A DNA stretch of 64,000 bases from the NCBI RefSeq assembly GCF_035917275.1, contig NZ_CP108509.1, positions 1,116,001 through 1,180,000 of the forward strand, given 5' to 3'. Shown in pieces: positions 9,222 to 17,605 of this stretch. The first letter of the stretch is position 1; each line of letters begins with the position of its first letter. A program made the translations under genes and the position numbers. The notes below the pieces were generated by a model, which ran no database searches, was not told the origin of the DNA, and was given only the letters and a program-made list of their open reading frames with translations. This DNA comes from Streptomyces sp. NBC_01237. Lineage in GTDB: Bacteria > Actinomycetota > Actinomycetes > Streptomycetales > Streptomycetaceae.

Positions 9222-10238
9222 GTGTTGTGGCAGAACATCGCGATCGCCGGTACCGGCGCATGGGTACCACCCGTCAGAGCCGGGCACGAACCGTGGGACC
9301 GGGCGGCCACCGAGCAGCCCTCCCTGGCGGCGCTCAACGGATTCACCTCGGCCGCCGTCTCGACGGACAGCACGGCGACGCAGATGGCGGCCCGCGCCGG
9401 CCTCAAGGCGCTGCGCCACGCGGACGTCGCCGGCGCCGATCTGAGCCTGCTCGTGCACGCCAACTTCCAGGACGGGGACCACTACACGCCCGCGCCGTAC
9501 CTGCTGCGGGTGCTCGGGGGGCCGGACACCAACGGGATCGAGCTCGGGGCCGCCAGCGACGGCGGGGCTGCGGCGCTCGTCGTCGCGGCCGAGCACCTCA
9601 CCGCCAGGCCGGACGCGAAAGCCGCGCTGGTCACGGCCGCCGGTCGGTTCCCGGAGGAGCGATGGGGCCATTCCCAGGAGATGAACTACGTGCCCGGTGA
9701 CGCCGGCGCCGCCGCCGTCCTCACCCGGGGAACGGGCTTCGCCCGCCTGGTGGCGACCGCCCACGCCACGGAGCCGCAACTGGAAATGCTCACCCGGGCC
9801 AGGACGGGGCCCGTCGGGGCCGACCGGTCGTTCCCCATCGAGGAGACCGGGTTCATGCCCCACATCGACGCGCTGCAGCGGTCCACCCGCCGCTGCATCG
9901 AGACCGTCCTGGAGGAGACCGGTGTGAGACCGGCGGACATCTCGCACGTGGTGTCCATCGCGATCGGGTCGGTCGTGCTGGACCTGGTGCTCGCCGGCTC
10001 ACCGCTCAACGTCCGGTCCGGCGAGACCGCCTGGACCTTCGGCCGCCACCTCGGCCATGCCGGGCCGTGCGACGTGCTCCTCGCCCTCGACCGGTTGTTC
10101 CGCTCCGGCACCCTGCGGGCCGGGGAACGCATCCTCGTCGTGAGTTTCGGAGTCGGCTTCCGCTGGACCTCCGCGCTGCTCGAGGTCACCCATGATCACG
10201 CCGCCGCGGTGCCGGCCGGCCGATCCACCAAGGAATGA
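9222..10238 (+). CDS. KAS III-like protein with replaced catalytic triad
   Basis: 338 residues with the FabH/thiolase fold along its whole length (C-terminal VSFGVGFRWTSALLEV matches the FabH end). The active-site Cys is Ser (GAASDGG, where FabH has AACxG). The His position reads VVSIAIGSVV, and the Asn position reads LGHAGPCD, so none of Cys-His-Asn is kept. Such homologues (DpsC, CerJ and relatives) use other nucleophiles or act as acyltransferases. With no thioesterase in the operon, chain release or acyl transfer is a reasonable guess; starter selection is another. GTG start follows AGGAG with 8-nt spacing. Its stop overlaps the P450 start (ATGA). Confidence 0.83.
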   Translation: MLWQNIAIAGTGAWVPPVRAGHEPWDRAATEQPSLAALNGFTSAAVSTDSTATQMAARAGLKALRHADVAGADLSLLVHANFQDGDHYTPAPYLLRVLGGPDTNGIELGAASDGGAAALVVAAEHLTARPDAKAALVTAAGRFPEERWGHSQEMNYVPGDAGAAAVLTRGTGFARLVATAHATEPQLEMLTRARTGPVGADRSFPIEETGFMPHIDALQRSTRRCIETVLEETGVRPADISHVVSIAIGSVVLDLVLAGSPLNVRSGETAWTFGRHLGHAGPCDVLLALDRLFRSGTLRAGERILVVSFGVGFRWTSALLEVTHDHAAAVPAGRSTKE

Positions 10239-11710
10239 GGCTGTCCATGACCGACTCGACCGCGGCGACCGCCGCGTCGGTTCCGCTCGCCCCGCGGGCC
10301 CTGCCGCTGCTGGGCCACGCGCTGCCGCTGCTCCGCGATCCGCTGGCGTTCATCATGTCCCTGGCCGAGTACCGCTCGATGGTCCGCGTCCGGCTCGGAC
10401 CGAGTACCGCCGTGATGATCTGCGATCCGGCCCTGACCCGGCAGGTGTTCCTGAACGACCGGGTCTTCGACAAGGGCGGCCCGATCTACGACCGGATCAG
10501 CGAGGTCATCGGCGACGGCCTGTCCACCTGCTCGTACACCCTGCACCGGCGGCAGCGGCGGCTGTGCCAGCCGTCGTTCCATCCCACCCGGCTCGCCGGT
10601 TACGGGGTGGTGTTCGCCCGCGCCGCCCAGCTGAAGGCGGGCTCCTGGCACGACGGTGATGTCCTCGACGTCACCCAGGAAATGATGACGCTGACGACGC
10701 GAGCCACCATGGAGACGATGTTCAGCGGCTCGCTGTCGGAGGAGACCATGCGGCGGTCCCTGGCCGACACCGCCACCATCGTCAGCGCGTTCTTCCGCCG
10801 GATGATGACACCGCCCCTGCTGCGCCGGCTGCCGACTCCGCGGAAGCGGCGGTACGACCACGCCCGCAACCGGCTGTCGGCCACCATCGCGGAGATCATC
10901 GCCGAACGGCGGGCCGATCCGACCGACCATGCCGACCTGCTCTCCGCACTGGTCGGGGCGGTCGACGAGGAGAGCGAGGACGGCAAGAAGCAGCTCAACG
11001 ACACCGAACTGGCCGACGAAGCCCTCACGTTCTTCCTCGGCGGGATGGAGACGACGGCGATCACCCTGGCCTGGGCGCTGAACCTGCTCGCCACGCACCC
11101 GGACGTCCAGCGCCGCCTCCAGGCCGAGACCGACAGCGTCCTGGCCGGTGGGCAGCTCGATCCCGCACACCTGCCCTCGCTCGGCCTGGCCGCCCGCGTG
11201 GTGACCGAGGCACTGCGGCTGTATCCGCCCGCCTGGATGATGACCCGCACCCTCAGGGAGGACGCCGAACTCGGTGGCGTACGGCTCAAGGGCGGCAGCA
11301 TCCTGGTGCTCAGCCCGTACCTCCTGCACCGCCGGCCCGACCTCTACACCGAGCCCGACCGGTTCGACCCGGACCGCTGGCTCGGCGCCCAGCCCGACCG
11401 GGCCACCTACCTCCCGTTCGGTGCCGGCCCCCGTAAGTGCATCGGGGACCAGTTCGCCCTCAATGAAGCCATCCTGGCCCTCACCGCCATCGTCGCGCGC
11501 TGGGAGGTGTCCCCCGTCGACGACGAGCCGTTCCGGCCCAAGGTGGAGACCAGCCTGAGTTCGCGCGGGCTGGGCCTGCGGCTCAGTGAGCGGCGGACGG
11601 GCGGCGCCGGCGGTACCGGCCTCCGCGACGCGGCCGTGCCGCGACCCGCGTCCGCCCAGCCGTCCGCGGAGCCGGGCGGCGCGTGCCCGGTGAAGCACGG
11701 GGAGCGATGA
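10235..11710 (+). CDS. Cytochrome P450 monooxygenase
   Basis: About 490 residues with all P450 signatures: I-helix GGMETT, ExxR in EALRLYPP, and the haem loop FGAGPRKCIGDQFA with the Cys thiolate. Length and motifs are those of a class I/CYP102-type bacterial fold without a fused reductase, so it needs external redox partners not encoded nearby. The C-terminal 40 residues (Ala/Pro/Gly-rich) extend past the usual end. Start is either ATG 10235, overlapping the KAS III stop, or ATG 10247 (MTDSTAATA). Position in the PKS operon suggests hydroxylation or epoxidation of the polyketide chain. Confidence 0.93.
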   Translation: MRLSMTDSTAATAASVPLAPRALPLLGHALPLLRDPLAFIMSLAEYRSMVRVRLGPSTAVMICDPALTRQVFLNDRVFDKGGPIYDRISEVIGDGLSTCSYTLHRRQRRLCQPSFHPTRLAGYGVVFARAAQLKAGSWHDGDVLDVTQEMMTLTTRATMETMFSGSLSEETMRRSLADTATIVSAFFRRMMTPPLLRRLPTPRKRRYDHARNRLSATIAEIIAERRADPTDHADLLSALVGAVDEESEDGKKQLNDTELADEALTFFLGGMETTAITLAWALNLLATHPDVQRRLQAETDSVLAGGQLDPAHLPSLGLAARVVTEALRLYPPAWMMTRTLREDAELGGVRLKGGSILVLSPYLLHRRPDLYTEPDRFDPDRWLGAQPDRATYLPFGAGPRKCIGDQFALNEAILALTAIVARWEVSPVDDEPFRPKVETSLSSRGLGLRLSERRTGGAGGTGLRDAAVPRPASAQPSAEPGGACPVKHGER

Positions 11711-11714
11711 CGCC

Positions 11715-12824
11715 ATGAAGCCTCACCTGAAGCCGCTGGTGAAGAACCTTCTCAGTTCCCGGCAGGCCGATCCGCTCGCCGCGGCACCGGCCGACGCCCT
11801 GCACGCTCCCTCACGCCCTTACCCGAACGGGTGGTTCTGCCTGGCCTTCACCGACGAGGTGCGGCCCGGCTCCGTGACCACCCGTCCGCTGGCGGGCGCG
11901 GAGGTCGTCCTGTACCGGACGGCCAACGGCACGCTGCGGGCAGTGCGGCCCCGGTGCCCGCATCTGGGAGCGCATCTCGGGGTCGGCGGATGGGTCGAGG
12001 GTGAGGACATCGTCTGCCCCTTCCACCAGTTCGCGTTCGGCCCGGACGGTACCTGCGTACGCACGGGATACGGCGAACCACCGCCGAAGGCGTCCCTGTC
12101 GCCGTACCCGGTGTGCGAGGCCAACGGCTCGGTCTATGTGTGGTGGCACGCCCTGGGCCTGCCCCCGCAGTGGGACGTGCCGCTCTTCCCCATGGACGAC
12201 CGGCAACCGTTCAGCCATGACACGTTCGATCTCGCCGGTCATCCGCAGGACGTCATCGAGAACGCGTTCGACTGGGGTCATCTGCCGACGCTGCACGGTC
12301 TGAAGGGTCTCGACATCGAGGGCGCACCGGTGGCCGGACAACAGGTCGGCACCGTCACCGCGACCGCCCGCGGCACCATGATGCGCGGCTTCCGCCAGTC
12401 CTACACGCTCACGGTGATCGGACTGGCCACCATCGCGGCGCGGACGGTCCTGCCCCGGGGCGCGGGCAGCCTGTACGTGATGCTCCACGCGACGCCGACC
12501 GGTCCGGGACGCATCCAGCTCCGGTTCGGTACGAAGCTGGAGCTGAGCGGCGTCCCCGGCCTGCCCGACAGGATGGGGCGCGCGGCGGTGATGCCCGTCG
12601 CCAGGCTGCTCAGCGCCGTACTCCAGCGGGTGGCGAGCGTCGACACCGGCGCGGACCTGCTGATGTGGCATCACCAGGAGCATGTCGAGCATCCGAAGCT
12701 CGCCAAGGGGGACGGTCCGATCGGCCGGTACCGGCAGTGGGCGCAGCAGTTCTACACGGAACCCACGGGCGGCCCGGCACCACCGCGGCCCTCCCGTACC
12801 GAGGCGATCCGCGCCGAGGAGTGA
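11715..12824 (+). CDS. Rieske [2Fe-2S] non-haem iron oxygenase
   Basis: 369 residues. The N-terminal Rieske domain carries CPHLGAHLG (near 78) and CPFHQFAFG (near 98), the Cys-x-His ... Cys-x2-His cluster ligands. The catalytic domain carries ENAFDWGHLPTLH (near 180), the Asp-x-x-His-x4-His type mononuclear iron motif. The closest general relatives I can name are the KshA/cholesterol 7-desaturase-type oxygenases. It lies 4 bp after the P450 gene, so both probably tailor the same product. No ferredoxin or reductase partner is visible in the window. Confidence 0.9.
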   Translation: MKPHLKPLVKNLLSSRQADPLAAAPADALHAPSRPYPNGWFCLAFTDEVRPGSVTTRPLAGAEVVLYRTANGTLRAVRPRCPHLGAHLGVGGWVEGEDIVCPFHQFAFGPDGTCVRTGYGEPPPKASLSPYPVCEANGSVYVWWHALGLPPQWDVPLFPMDDRQPFSHDTFDLAGHPQDVIENAFDWGHLPTLHGLKGLDIEGAPVAGQQVGTVTATARGTMMRGFRQSYTLTVIGLATIAARTVLPRGAGSLYVMLHATPTGPGRIQLRFGTKLELSGVPGLPDRMGRAAVMPVARLLSAVLQRVASVDTGADLLMWHHQEHVEHPKLAKGDGPIGRYRQWAQQFYTEPTGGPAPPRPSRTEAIRAEE

Positions 12825-12986
12825 TCTCCGACGCCGGCGGTCCGGGGGCGCGCAGGCCGCTCCCGGGGCCGCGGGGCCTGCCGACGCCCACACCGTCGCG
12901 GACCGGAGCTGGGCGCCGCCGTCGGCGATCACCGTGTTTCGACGTGGCCCGGGAGCCGGCCGGGCCCGGACCGAAAGAGGGACGAC

Positions 12987-13880
12987 ATGGCAGCGGAGAG
13001 CGGTACGCCCACAGCGGGGCACCGATTGGCTGTGCTCGGGGCGGGGGTGATGGGGTCGGGCATCGCCGCGCTGGCGGTCGGGCACGGCATCGCGGTGTCG
13101 CTGATCGACCTGGACCGGCGCCGGCTGGACGAGGCCCCGGCGAGGATCGGCCACCAGGTGCGGATGGCGCGGCTGATGGGCGCGCTGCCGGACGAGGCCG
13201 TCCCCGGCGCTCTCGTCACCGGTCTGTCGCTCGACCGCCTGGTGGCGGCCGAGGACGCGGCACCCACCGCGGTGATCGAGGCGGTCACCGAGGACGCCGA
13301 CGCCAAGGCGAAGGTGCTCGCGGACGTGTCCGCACTGGTCGCGCCCGGCACCCCGATCATCTCGAACACGTCGGCGATTCCCATCGACGAACTCGCTCGG
13401 GCGACGGCACGGCCGGTGGATCTGATCGGCACCCACTTCATGAATCCGCCCTACCTGATCCGGACGGTAGAGGTCATCCGGGGTAGGCACACCGGCGAGG
13501 CCACCCTGGACGCGCTGCGGGCACTGCTGGCCGCGCTGCGCCGCGTACCGGTCGTGGTCGGCGACGCGCCGGGTTTCGTCACCAGCCGGATCCTGCACCC
13601 CATGATCAACGACGCGGTCCGGGTGGTGGCGGCGGGTACCGCGAGCGCCGAGTCGGTCGACCGGCTCATGCAGGGGTGCCTGGGTCATCCGACGGGACCG
13701 CTCCGCACCGCCGACCTCATCGGGCTGGACAACCTGGTCGACTCGCTGTGGGTGCTGCACAGCCGGACCGGTGACGAAGGGTGCCGCCCCTGCGGCCTGT
13801 TGCTGGAGATGGTGCGGGCGGGCCACCTCGGCCGCAAGAGCGGGCGCGGCTTCTACGAGTACGAGGGAGAACACGCATGA
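12987..13880 (+). CDS. 3-hydroxyacyl-CoA dehydrogenase-like enzyme of methoxymalonyl-ACP synthesis (FkbK-type)
   Basis: 297 residues with an N-terminal Rossmann fold (LGAGVMGSGIAALAV) and the C-terminal 3-HAD helical domain (GFVTSRILHPMINDA, HLGRKSGRGFYEYE). In FK520, ansamitocin and geldanamycin clusters such a protein oxidises glyceryl-ACP on the way to hydroxymalonyl-ACP. The next genes (ACP, acyl-CoA dehydrogenase, FkbH) are exactly the companion set, which makes the assignment strong. RBS AGAGGGA precedes the ATG. A 162-bp gap separates it from the Rieske gene; it may be a second transcription unit or just an operon spacer. Confidence 0.9.
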   Translation: MAAESGTPTAGHRLAVLGAGVMGSGIAALAVGHGIAVSLIDLDRRRLDEAPARIGHQVRMARLMGALPDEAVPGALVTGLSLDRLVAAEDAAPTAVIEAVTEDADAKAKVLADVSALVAPGTPIISNTSAIPIDELARATARPVDLIGTHFMNPPYLIRTVEVIRGRHTGEATLDALRALLAALRRVPVVVGDAPGFVTSRILHPMINDAVRVVAAGTASAESVDRLMQGCLGHPTGPLRTADLIGLDNLVDSLWVLHSRTGDEGCRPCGLLLEMVRAGHLGRKSGRGFYEYEGEHA

Positions 13881-14179
13881 CCATGCCATCCGACCGGCCG
13901 GTGCCGGAACCCGTCGACGGCCCGGGAAGCGTCCGGACGGACCTGCTGAGGTTCCTGGAGCGGCAGACGGGGAGGGCCTGGGCGACCGATGCGGACGTCT
14001 TCGGTTCCGGTGGGTTGTCCTCGCTCTTCGCCATGGAGCTGGTGGTGCATCTGGAGCGGACGTACGGTATCGCCATCCGCGGCTCCGACCTGCGGATGGA
14101 GAACTTCCGTACGGTGCTGCGGATGGCCGCTCTGGTCGAACGGCTCCGGCAGCCGGCCCCGGGCGGCTCCCATGCGTGA
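13877..14179 (+). CDS. Acyl carrier protein of the methoxymalonyl cassette (FkbJ-type)
   Basis: 100 residues, starting in the ATGA overlap with the preceding gene. The phosphopantetheine Ser lies in FGSGGLSSLFAMELV near residue 50; the LSSLFAM form is that of FkbJ/AsmI-type carrier proteins dedicated to glycerate-derived extender units. The three-carbon unit would be loaded here by the FkbH-like protein, oxidised and O-methylated while ACP-bound, then passed to the acyltransferase of the PKS. Its 3' end overlaps the next gene by 8 bp. Confidence 0.9.
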   Translation: MTMPSDRPVPEPVDGPGSVRTDLLRFLERQTGRAWATDADVFGSGGLSSLFAMELVVHLERTYGIAIRGSDLRMENFRTVLRMAALVERLRQPAPGGSHA

Positions 14180-15278
14180 AGCGGTCGCCGCGGCGTCCTC
14201 GGGCCTCACCGAACTGGTCGGCGACCGGGCGTCCGCCTGGGACCGGGCGGGCCGGCTGCCCGAGGATGTGGTGCGGAAGCTCGGTGCGGCCGGGCAGTTG
14301 GCCACTCAGATCCCGGCGAGGTACGGCGGACCGGGGTGGACCAGCGCGGACAGCGGCGAGTTCACCGCCCGTGCCGGCAGCCTGTGCAGCTCGCTGCGGA
14401 GTGTCATGACCTCGCAGGGCATGGCCGCGTGGACCGTCGAGCGGCTCGGTGACCCGGCACAGGCGGCGGAACTGCTGCCGCGGCTGGCCTCGGGTGTCAC
14501 GGCGGCCGTGGCCTTCAGTGAACCGCAGGCGGGCAGCGACCTGTCGGCCATCGCGACCACCGTCACCGTCGAGGGGGACACCCTGGTGCTCACCGGTCAC
14601 AAGAAGTGGGTGACCGCCGCCGCCTACGCCGATCTCTTCCTGGTCGTCGCCCGGATGGGTGAGGAGGGTGCCGTGGTGGTGGTGGACCGGGCCGCCCCCG
14701 GCGTCCAGGTGCGACGGGTGGCCGATCCGCTGGGCTGCCGGGCGGCCGGGCACGCGGAAGTCCGGCTCGACGGGGTGCGGTTGCCGATCGGCAGCCTGCT
14801 GGGCGGCGGGCGGCAGCCGCTGTCCCTGCTCGTGACGACGGCCCTGGCCTACGGCCGGATCTCCGTCGCCTGGGGCTGTGTCGGGATCCTGCGGGCCTGC
14901 GTGGCGGCGGCCCGCGACCATGCGGCGTCCCGGCACCAGTTCGGCCGGCCGCTCGGGCAGCACCAGCTCGTCGCCCGGCATCTGGCCGACCTGTGGACCG
15001 CGGAGCAGGTCGCCACCCGGGCCTGCGAGCACGCCAGCCGCCGCTGGGACGAGAACGGGGCCGACCTGGCCACCGCCATCGTGCTGGCGAAGTACGTCAG
15101 TGCCCGGAACGCGGCCACGGGCGCGGCCGCCGCTGTCCAGGTGCTCGCGTCGGCCGGGGCGCAGGACGGGCACATCGTCGCGCGGGCGTACCGCGACGCC
15201 AAGCTCATGGAAATCATCGAGGGCAGCAACGAGGTGTGCCAGCTGATCCTGGCCGAGCACACGCTCGGCCGGAGGTGA
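14172..15278 (+). CDS. Acyl-CoA dehydrogenase-like flavoenzyme of methoxymalonyl-ACP synthesis (FkbI-type)
   Basis: 368 residues with the acyl-CoA dehydrogenase fold: AFSEPQAGSDL (FAD/substrate loop) near residue 115, SRHQFGRPLGQHQLVARHLAD in the third domain, and EIIEGSNEVCQLILAEH at the C-terminus. The catalytic base region near the C-terminus reads IIEGSNEV. In the methoxymalonyl pathway this enzyme converts the hydroxyaldehyde stage to hydroxymalonyl-ACP. ATG 14172 overlaps the ACP stop, so the genes are translationally coupled. A longer in-frame ORF reaches back to 13989 but covers the ACP gene out of frame and was not used. Confidence 0.9.
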   Translation: MREAVAAASSGLTELVGDRASAWDRAGRLPEDVVRKLGAAGQLATQIPARYGGPGWTSADSGEFTARAGSLCSSLRSVMTSQGMAAWTVERLGDPAQAAELLPRLASGVTAAVAFSEPQAGSDLSAIATTVTVEGDTLVLTGHKKWVTAAAYADLFLVVARMGEEGAVVVVDRAAPGVQVRRVADPLGCRAAGHAEVRLDGVRLPIGSLLGGGRQPLSLLVTTALAYGRISVAWGCVGILRACVAAARDHAASRHQFGRPLGQHQLVARHLADLWTAEQVATRACEHASRRWDENGADLATAIVLAKYVSARNAATGAAAAVQVLASAGAQDGHIVARAYRDAKLMEIIEGSNEVCQLILAEHTLGRR

Positions 15279-15321
15279 CCCCGCCCGTGGCCGTCGAAGA
15301 AGTCGTCGCAGGGAGCCGAAC

Positions 15322-16446
15322 ATGAGCGACACCGCCCCGGCGGTCCCGCCCGCGACCGTGAAGTGCCTGGTCTGGGATCTCGACAACACGCTCTGGCGCG
15401 GCACACTGCTGGAGGACGGGGACGTCGTCCTGTCCGATGCGATCCGCGAGGTGATCACCGGCCTGGACGCGCGGGGCATCCTCCAGTCGGTGTGCAGCCG
15501 CAACGACCACGACCACGCCTGGGCACGGCTGGAGGCACTCGGTGTCGCCGACTGCTTCGTCCTCCCGGAGATCGGCTGGGGGCGCAAGTCGGACGCCGTA
15601 CGCCGGATCACCGAGCGGTTGGACTTCGCTCCCGGCACCGTCGCCTTCATCGACGACCAGCCGGCCGAACGGGCCGAGGTCGCCCACCATCTGCCGGAGG
15701 TGCGCTGCTACCCCGCGGAGGCCGCCGAGACGCTGCTCGGCCTGCCCGAGTTCAGCCCGAGGTCGGTGACCGTCGACTCGCGGCAGCGCCGGAGGATGTA
15801 CCAGGCCGGCTTCCGGCGCACGGACGAGCGGGCGCGGTTCACCGGCTCGCACGAGGACTTCCTGCGCTCGCTGGACATGGTGATGAGCATCGGGCGGGCC
15901 ACGGAGGACGAACTCGCGCGGGTCGAGGAACTGACCCTGCGCACCAGCCAGATGAACGCGACCGGGGTGCACTACCCGGACGAGGTGCTGCGCGCGCTCC
16001 TCGCCCACCCCGGCTACGAGATTCTGGTCACGACGCTCACCGACCGCTTCGGGCCGCACGGTGCCGTGGGTGTCGTGCTCCTCAGGAAGCACGCGGAGGC
16101 ATGGCACCTGAGGCTGCTGGCCACCTCGTGCCGTGTGGTGGCGTTCGGCGCGGGGACGCTCATCCTGAACTGGCTGGTCGACCAGGCCGCCCGAGCCGGT
16201 GTCCACCTGCTGGCGGACTTCCGTGCCACCGACCGCAACCGGATGATGGAGATCGCCTACCGGTTCGCCGGCTTCGACGAGCAGCCCTGCGCGTGCCGGA
16301 TTCCGGTCTCGGGGAGTTCCGGCGACGACGTCCAGCTGCTGCACCTCGTGGCCGATCGCCGGGACTCCCCCACGGTGGCCCGCCTGATCGCTCCGCATCT
16401 GACCGACCGGACCTCACCGGCCGGGGGCTCGGGCCTTCCGGAGTGA
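15322..16446 (+). CDS. fkbH: FkbH-like HAD-family glyceryl transferase/phosphatase
   Basis: 374 residues. The HAD motif WDLDNTLWRG (DxDxT) near residue 18 and FIDDQPAERAEV near 110 mark the phosphatase/transferase domain. The C-terminal half is GNAT-like (LRTSQMNATGVHY, GAVGVVLLRKHAEAWHLRLL). FkbH proteins take 1,3-bisphosphoglycerate, dephosphorylate it and load the glyceryl group onto the dedicated ACP; this is the committing step of methoxymalonyl-ACP formation. Last plus-strand gene of the operon, followed 9 bp later by a strong palindromic terminator. Confidence 0.93.
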   Translation: MSDTAPAVPPATVKCLVWDLDNTLWRGTLLEDGDVVLSDAIREVITGLDARGILQSVCSRNDHDHAWARLEALGVADCFVLPEIGWGRKSDAVRRITERLDFAPGTVAFIDDQPAERAEVAHHLPEVRCYPAEAAETLLGLPEFSPRSVTVDSRQRRRMYQAGFRRTDERARFTGSHEDFLRSLDMVMSIGRATEDELARVEELTLRTSQMNATGVHYPDEVLRALLAHPGYEILVTTLTDRFGPHGAVGVVLLRKHAEAWHLRLLATSCRVVAFGAGTLILNWLVDQAARAGVHLLADFRATDRNRMMEIAYRFAGFDEQPCACRIPVSGSSGDDVQLLHLVADRRDSPTVARLIAPHLTDRTSPAGGSGLPE

Positions 16447-16454
16447 GCGCGGCG

Positions 16455-16493
16455 TCACCGGATCGGGCCGGTCGGACCGGCCCGATCCGGTGA
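16455..16493. terminator. Perfect 39-bp bidirectional terminator hairpin
   Basis: Two 19-bp arms (TCACCGGATCGGGCCGGTC and its exact complement) flank a single base. It lies between the stops of the converging fkbH-like and O-methyltransferase genes, so it should end transcription from both sides. No T-tract, as is usual in streptomycetes. Confidence 0.85.
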
Positions 16494-16496
16494 CGG

Positions 16497-17159
16497 TCAC
16501 CGTCGGCGGACCAGGGTGATGCCGTCGGCCATCGGGAGCATGCAGAGGTCGACGCGCCGATCGTCCCGGATCCTGGCGTTGAGCTCACGGACACCGGCGG
16601 TGTCCGCGTCGTCGGCGAGGGGGTCGATGACCCGGCCCGCGAGGAGCGTGTTGTCCACCACCAGCAGTCCGCCCGGCCGCACGAGCCGCAACGCCAGCTC
16701 GTAGTAGCGCGGATAGTTCGCCTTGTCGGCATCGATGAAAATGAGTCCGAAGCTCTCGGAACGGCCGTCGGCGAGCATCTCCTCAAGAGTGTCGATCGCG
16801 GCACCGATGCGCACGTCGATCCGTTCCTCGACGCCGGCACGCCGCCAATGGCCGGCACCGATCTCGGGCCACCGCTCACTCATCTCGCAGGTGACCAACC
16901 GACCGTGCGGCGGAAGAGCGCGAGCCATCCACAAGGTGCTGTAGCCGGTGAACGTGCCGATCTCCAGCACGTCCGCGACACCCGCGGCCGCGATGAGGAA
17001 CGCGAGGAGCTGCCCCTCCTCGGCCATGACGTGCATCGATTCCCCACCGGGCAACTCTGCGGTCACCCGGCGCAGATCGCGCAGGATCTCATCCTCCCTG
17101 AGAGAGGATTCCCTGACATATTCCAGAAGCTCCGGGCCGACCGAAACCTGATGCGCCAC
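16497..17159 (-). CDS. SAM-dependent O-methyltransferase (FkbG/MdmC-type)
   Basis: 220 residues, CCoAOMT-like class I methyltransferase. Motif I is VLEIGTFTGYSTLWMARAL near 67; metal/catalytic Asp residues are in FIDADKANYPRYY near 137 and LLVVDNTLLAG near 162. In the cassette it would convert hydroxymalonyl-ACP to methoxymalonyl-ACP. Unlike the other four genes it is on the opposite strand, converging on fkbH. It is 3 bp downstream of a small DUF5988-type gene, with which it forms its own operon. Confidence 0.9.
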   Translation of the reverse strand: MAHQVSVGPELLEYVRESSLREDEILRDLRRVTAELPGGESMHVMAEEGQLLAFLIAAAGVADVLEIGTFTGYSTLWMARALPPHGRLVTCEMSERWPEIGAGHWRRAGVEERIDVRIGAAIDTLEEMLADGRSESFGLIFIDADKANYPRYYELALRLVRPGGLLVVDNTLLAGRVIDPLADDADTAGVRELNARIRDDRRVDLCMLPMADGITLVRRR

Positions 17160-17162
17160 TGC

Positions 17163-17408
17163 CTACTCGGCGATCTTCGTGCTGTAGTGGAACCGGAACA
17201 CGGGCACCGTCCGGCCCTCCACCAACGCCGTCTCGCTGGTGCGCACGAAGCGCTGATGCCGTCCGTAGAAGGCCACGATGAGCCGCGATGCGTCCGCGAC
17301 GATCCCTTCCGGCAGCCGTTGCACACGCGGGAGTTCCGGTGGCCCGCCGCACAGCACCACCAACCGCCCTGCCCCCGTCGCATCCTCGCCGGCCATGCCC
17401 ACCCCCAC
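17163..17408 (-). CDS. Small DUF5988-family protein
   Basis: 81 residues (or 77 from ATG 17396, which lies 11 nt after GAGAGG). The C-terminal VEGRTVPVFRFHYSTKIAE and the N-terminal VVLCGGPPELPRV match what I recall of DUF5988, a family of short proteins frequent in streptomycete biosynthetic clusters and of unknown role. It is the first gene of a two-gene operon with the O-methyltransferase (3-bp gap), so it may assist that step or be transcriptionally tied to it. The upstream 197-bp gap to the SDR gene is relatively AT-rich and probably holds the promoter. Confidence 0.7.
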   Translation of the reverse strand: MGVGMAGEDATGAGRLVVLCGGPPELPRVQRLPEGIVADASRLIVAFYGRHQRFVRTSETALVEGRTVPVFRFHYSTKIAE

Positions 17409-17605
17409 CTCTCGTCACCGCGACGGCCGACGGTCACACGCCGGACGCCGGGAGCGATACATTTCCTTTGTACTCAATTGGGCATGATCAGAAAGAGCTC
17501 CACCAGGCGTACGGGCAGGGCGCTCGTAGTACCTCGCGCGCGACGTGGGTCAGCGCACGCCCCTCACTCTGTTCGCCGCACAAGGTTGCTGGGTGGCCAG
17601 GATGA

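Noticed and set aside
11811..15650. 1279-codon minus-strand open frame opposite the Rieske and methoxymalonyl genes
   Set aside because: Covers five recognisable plus-strand genes; its own translation has no family resemblance.
16455..16493. Perfect palindrome considered as an operator
   Set aside because: It lies between two converging stop codons with 19-bp arms, which fits a bidirectional terminator much better.
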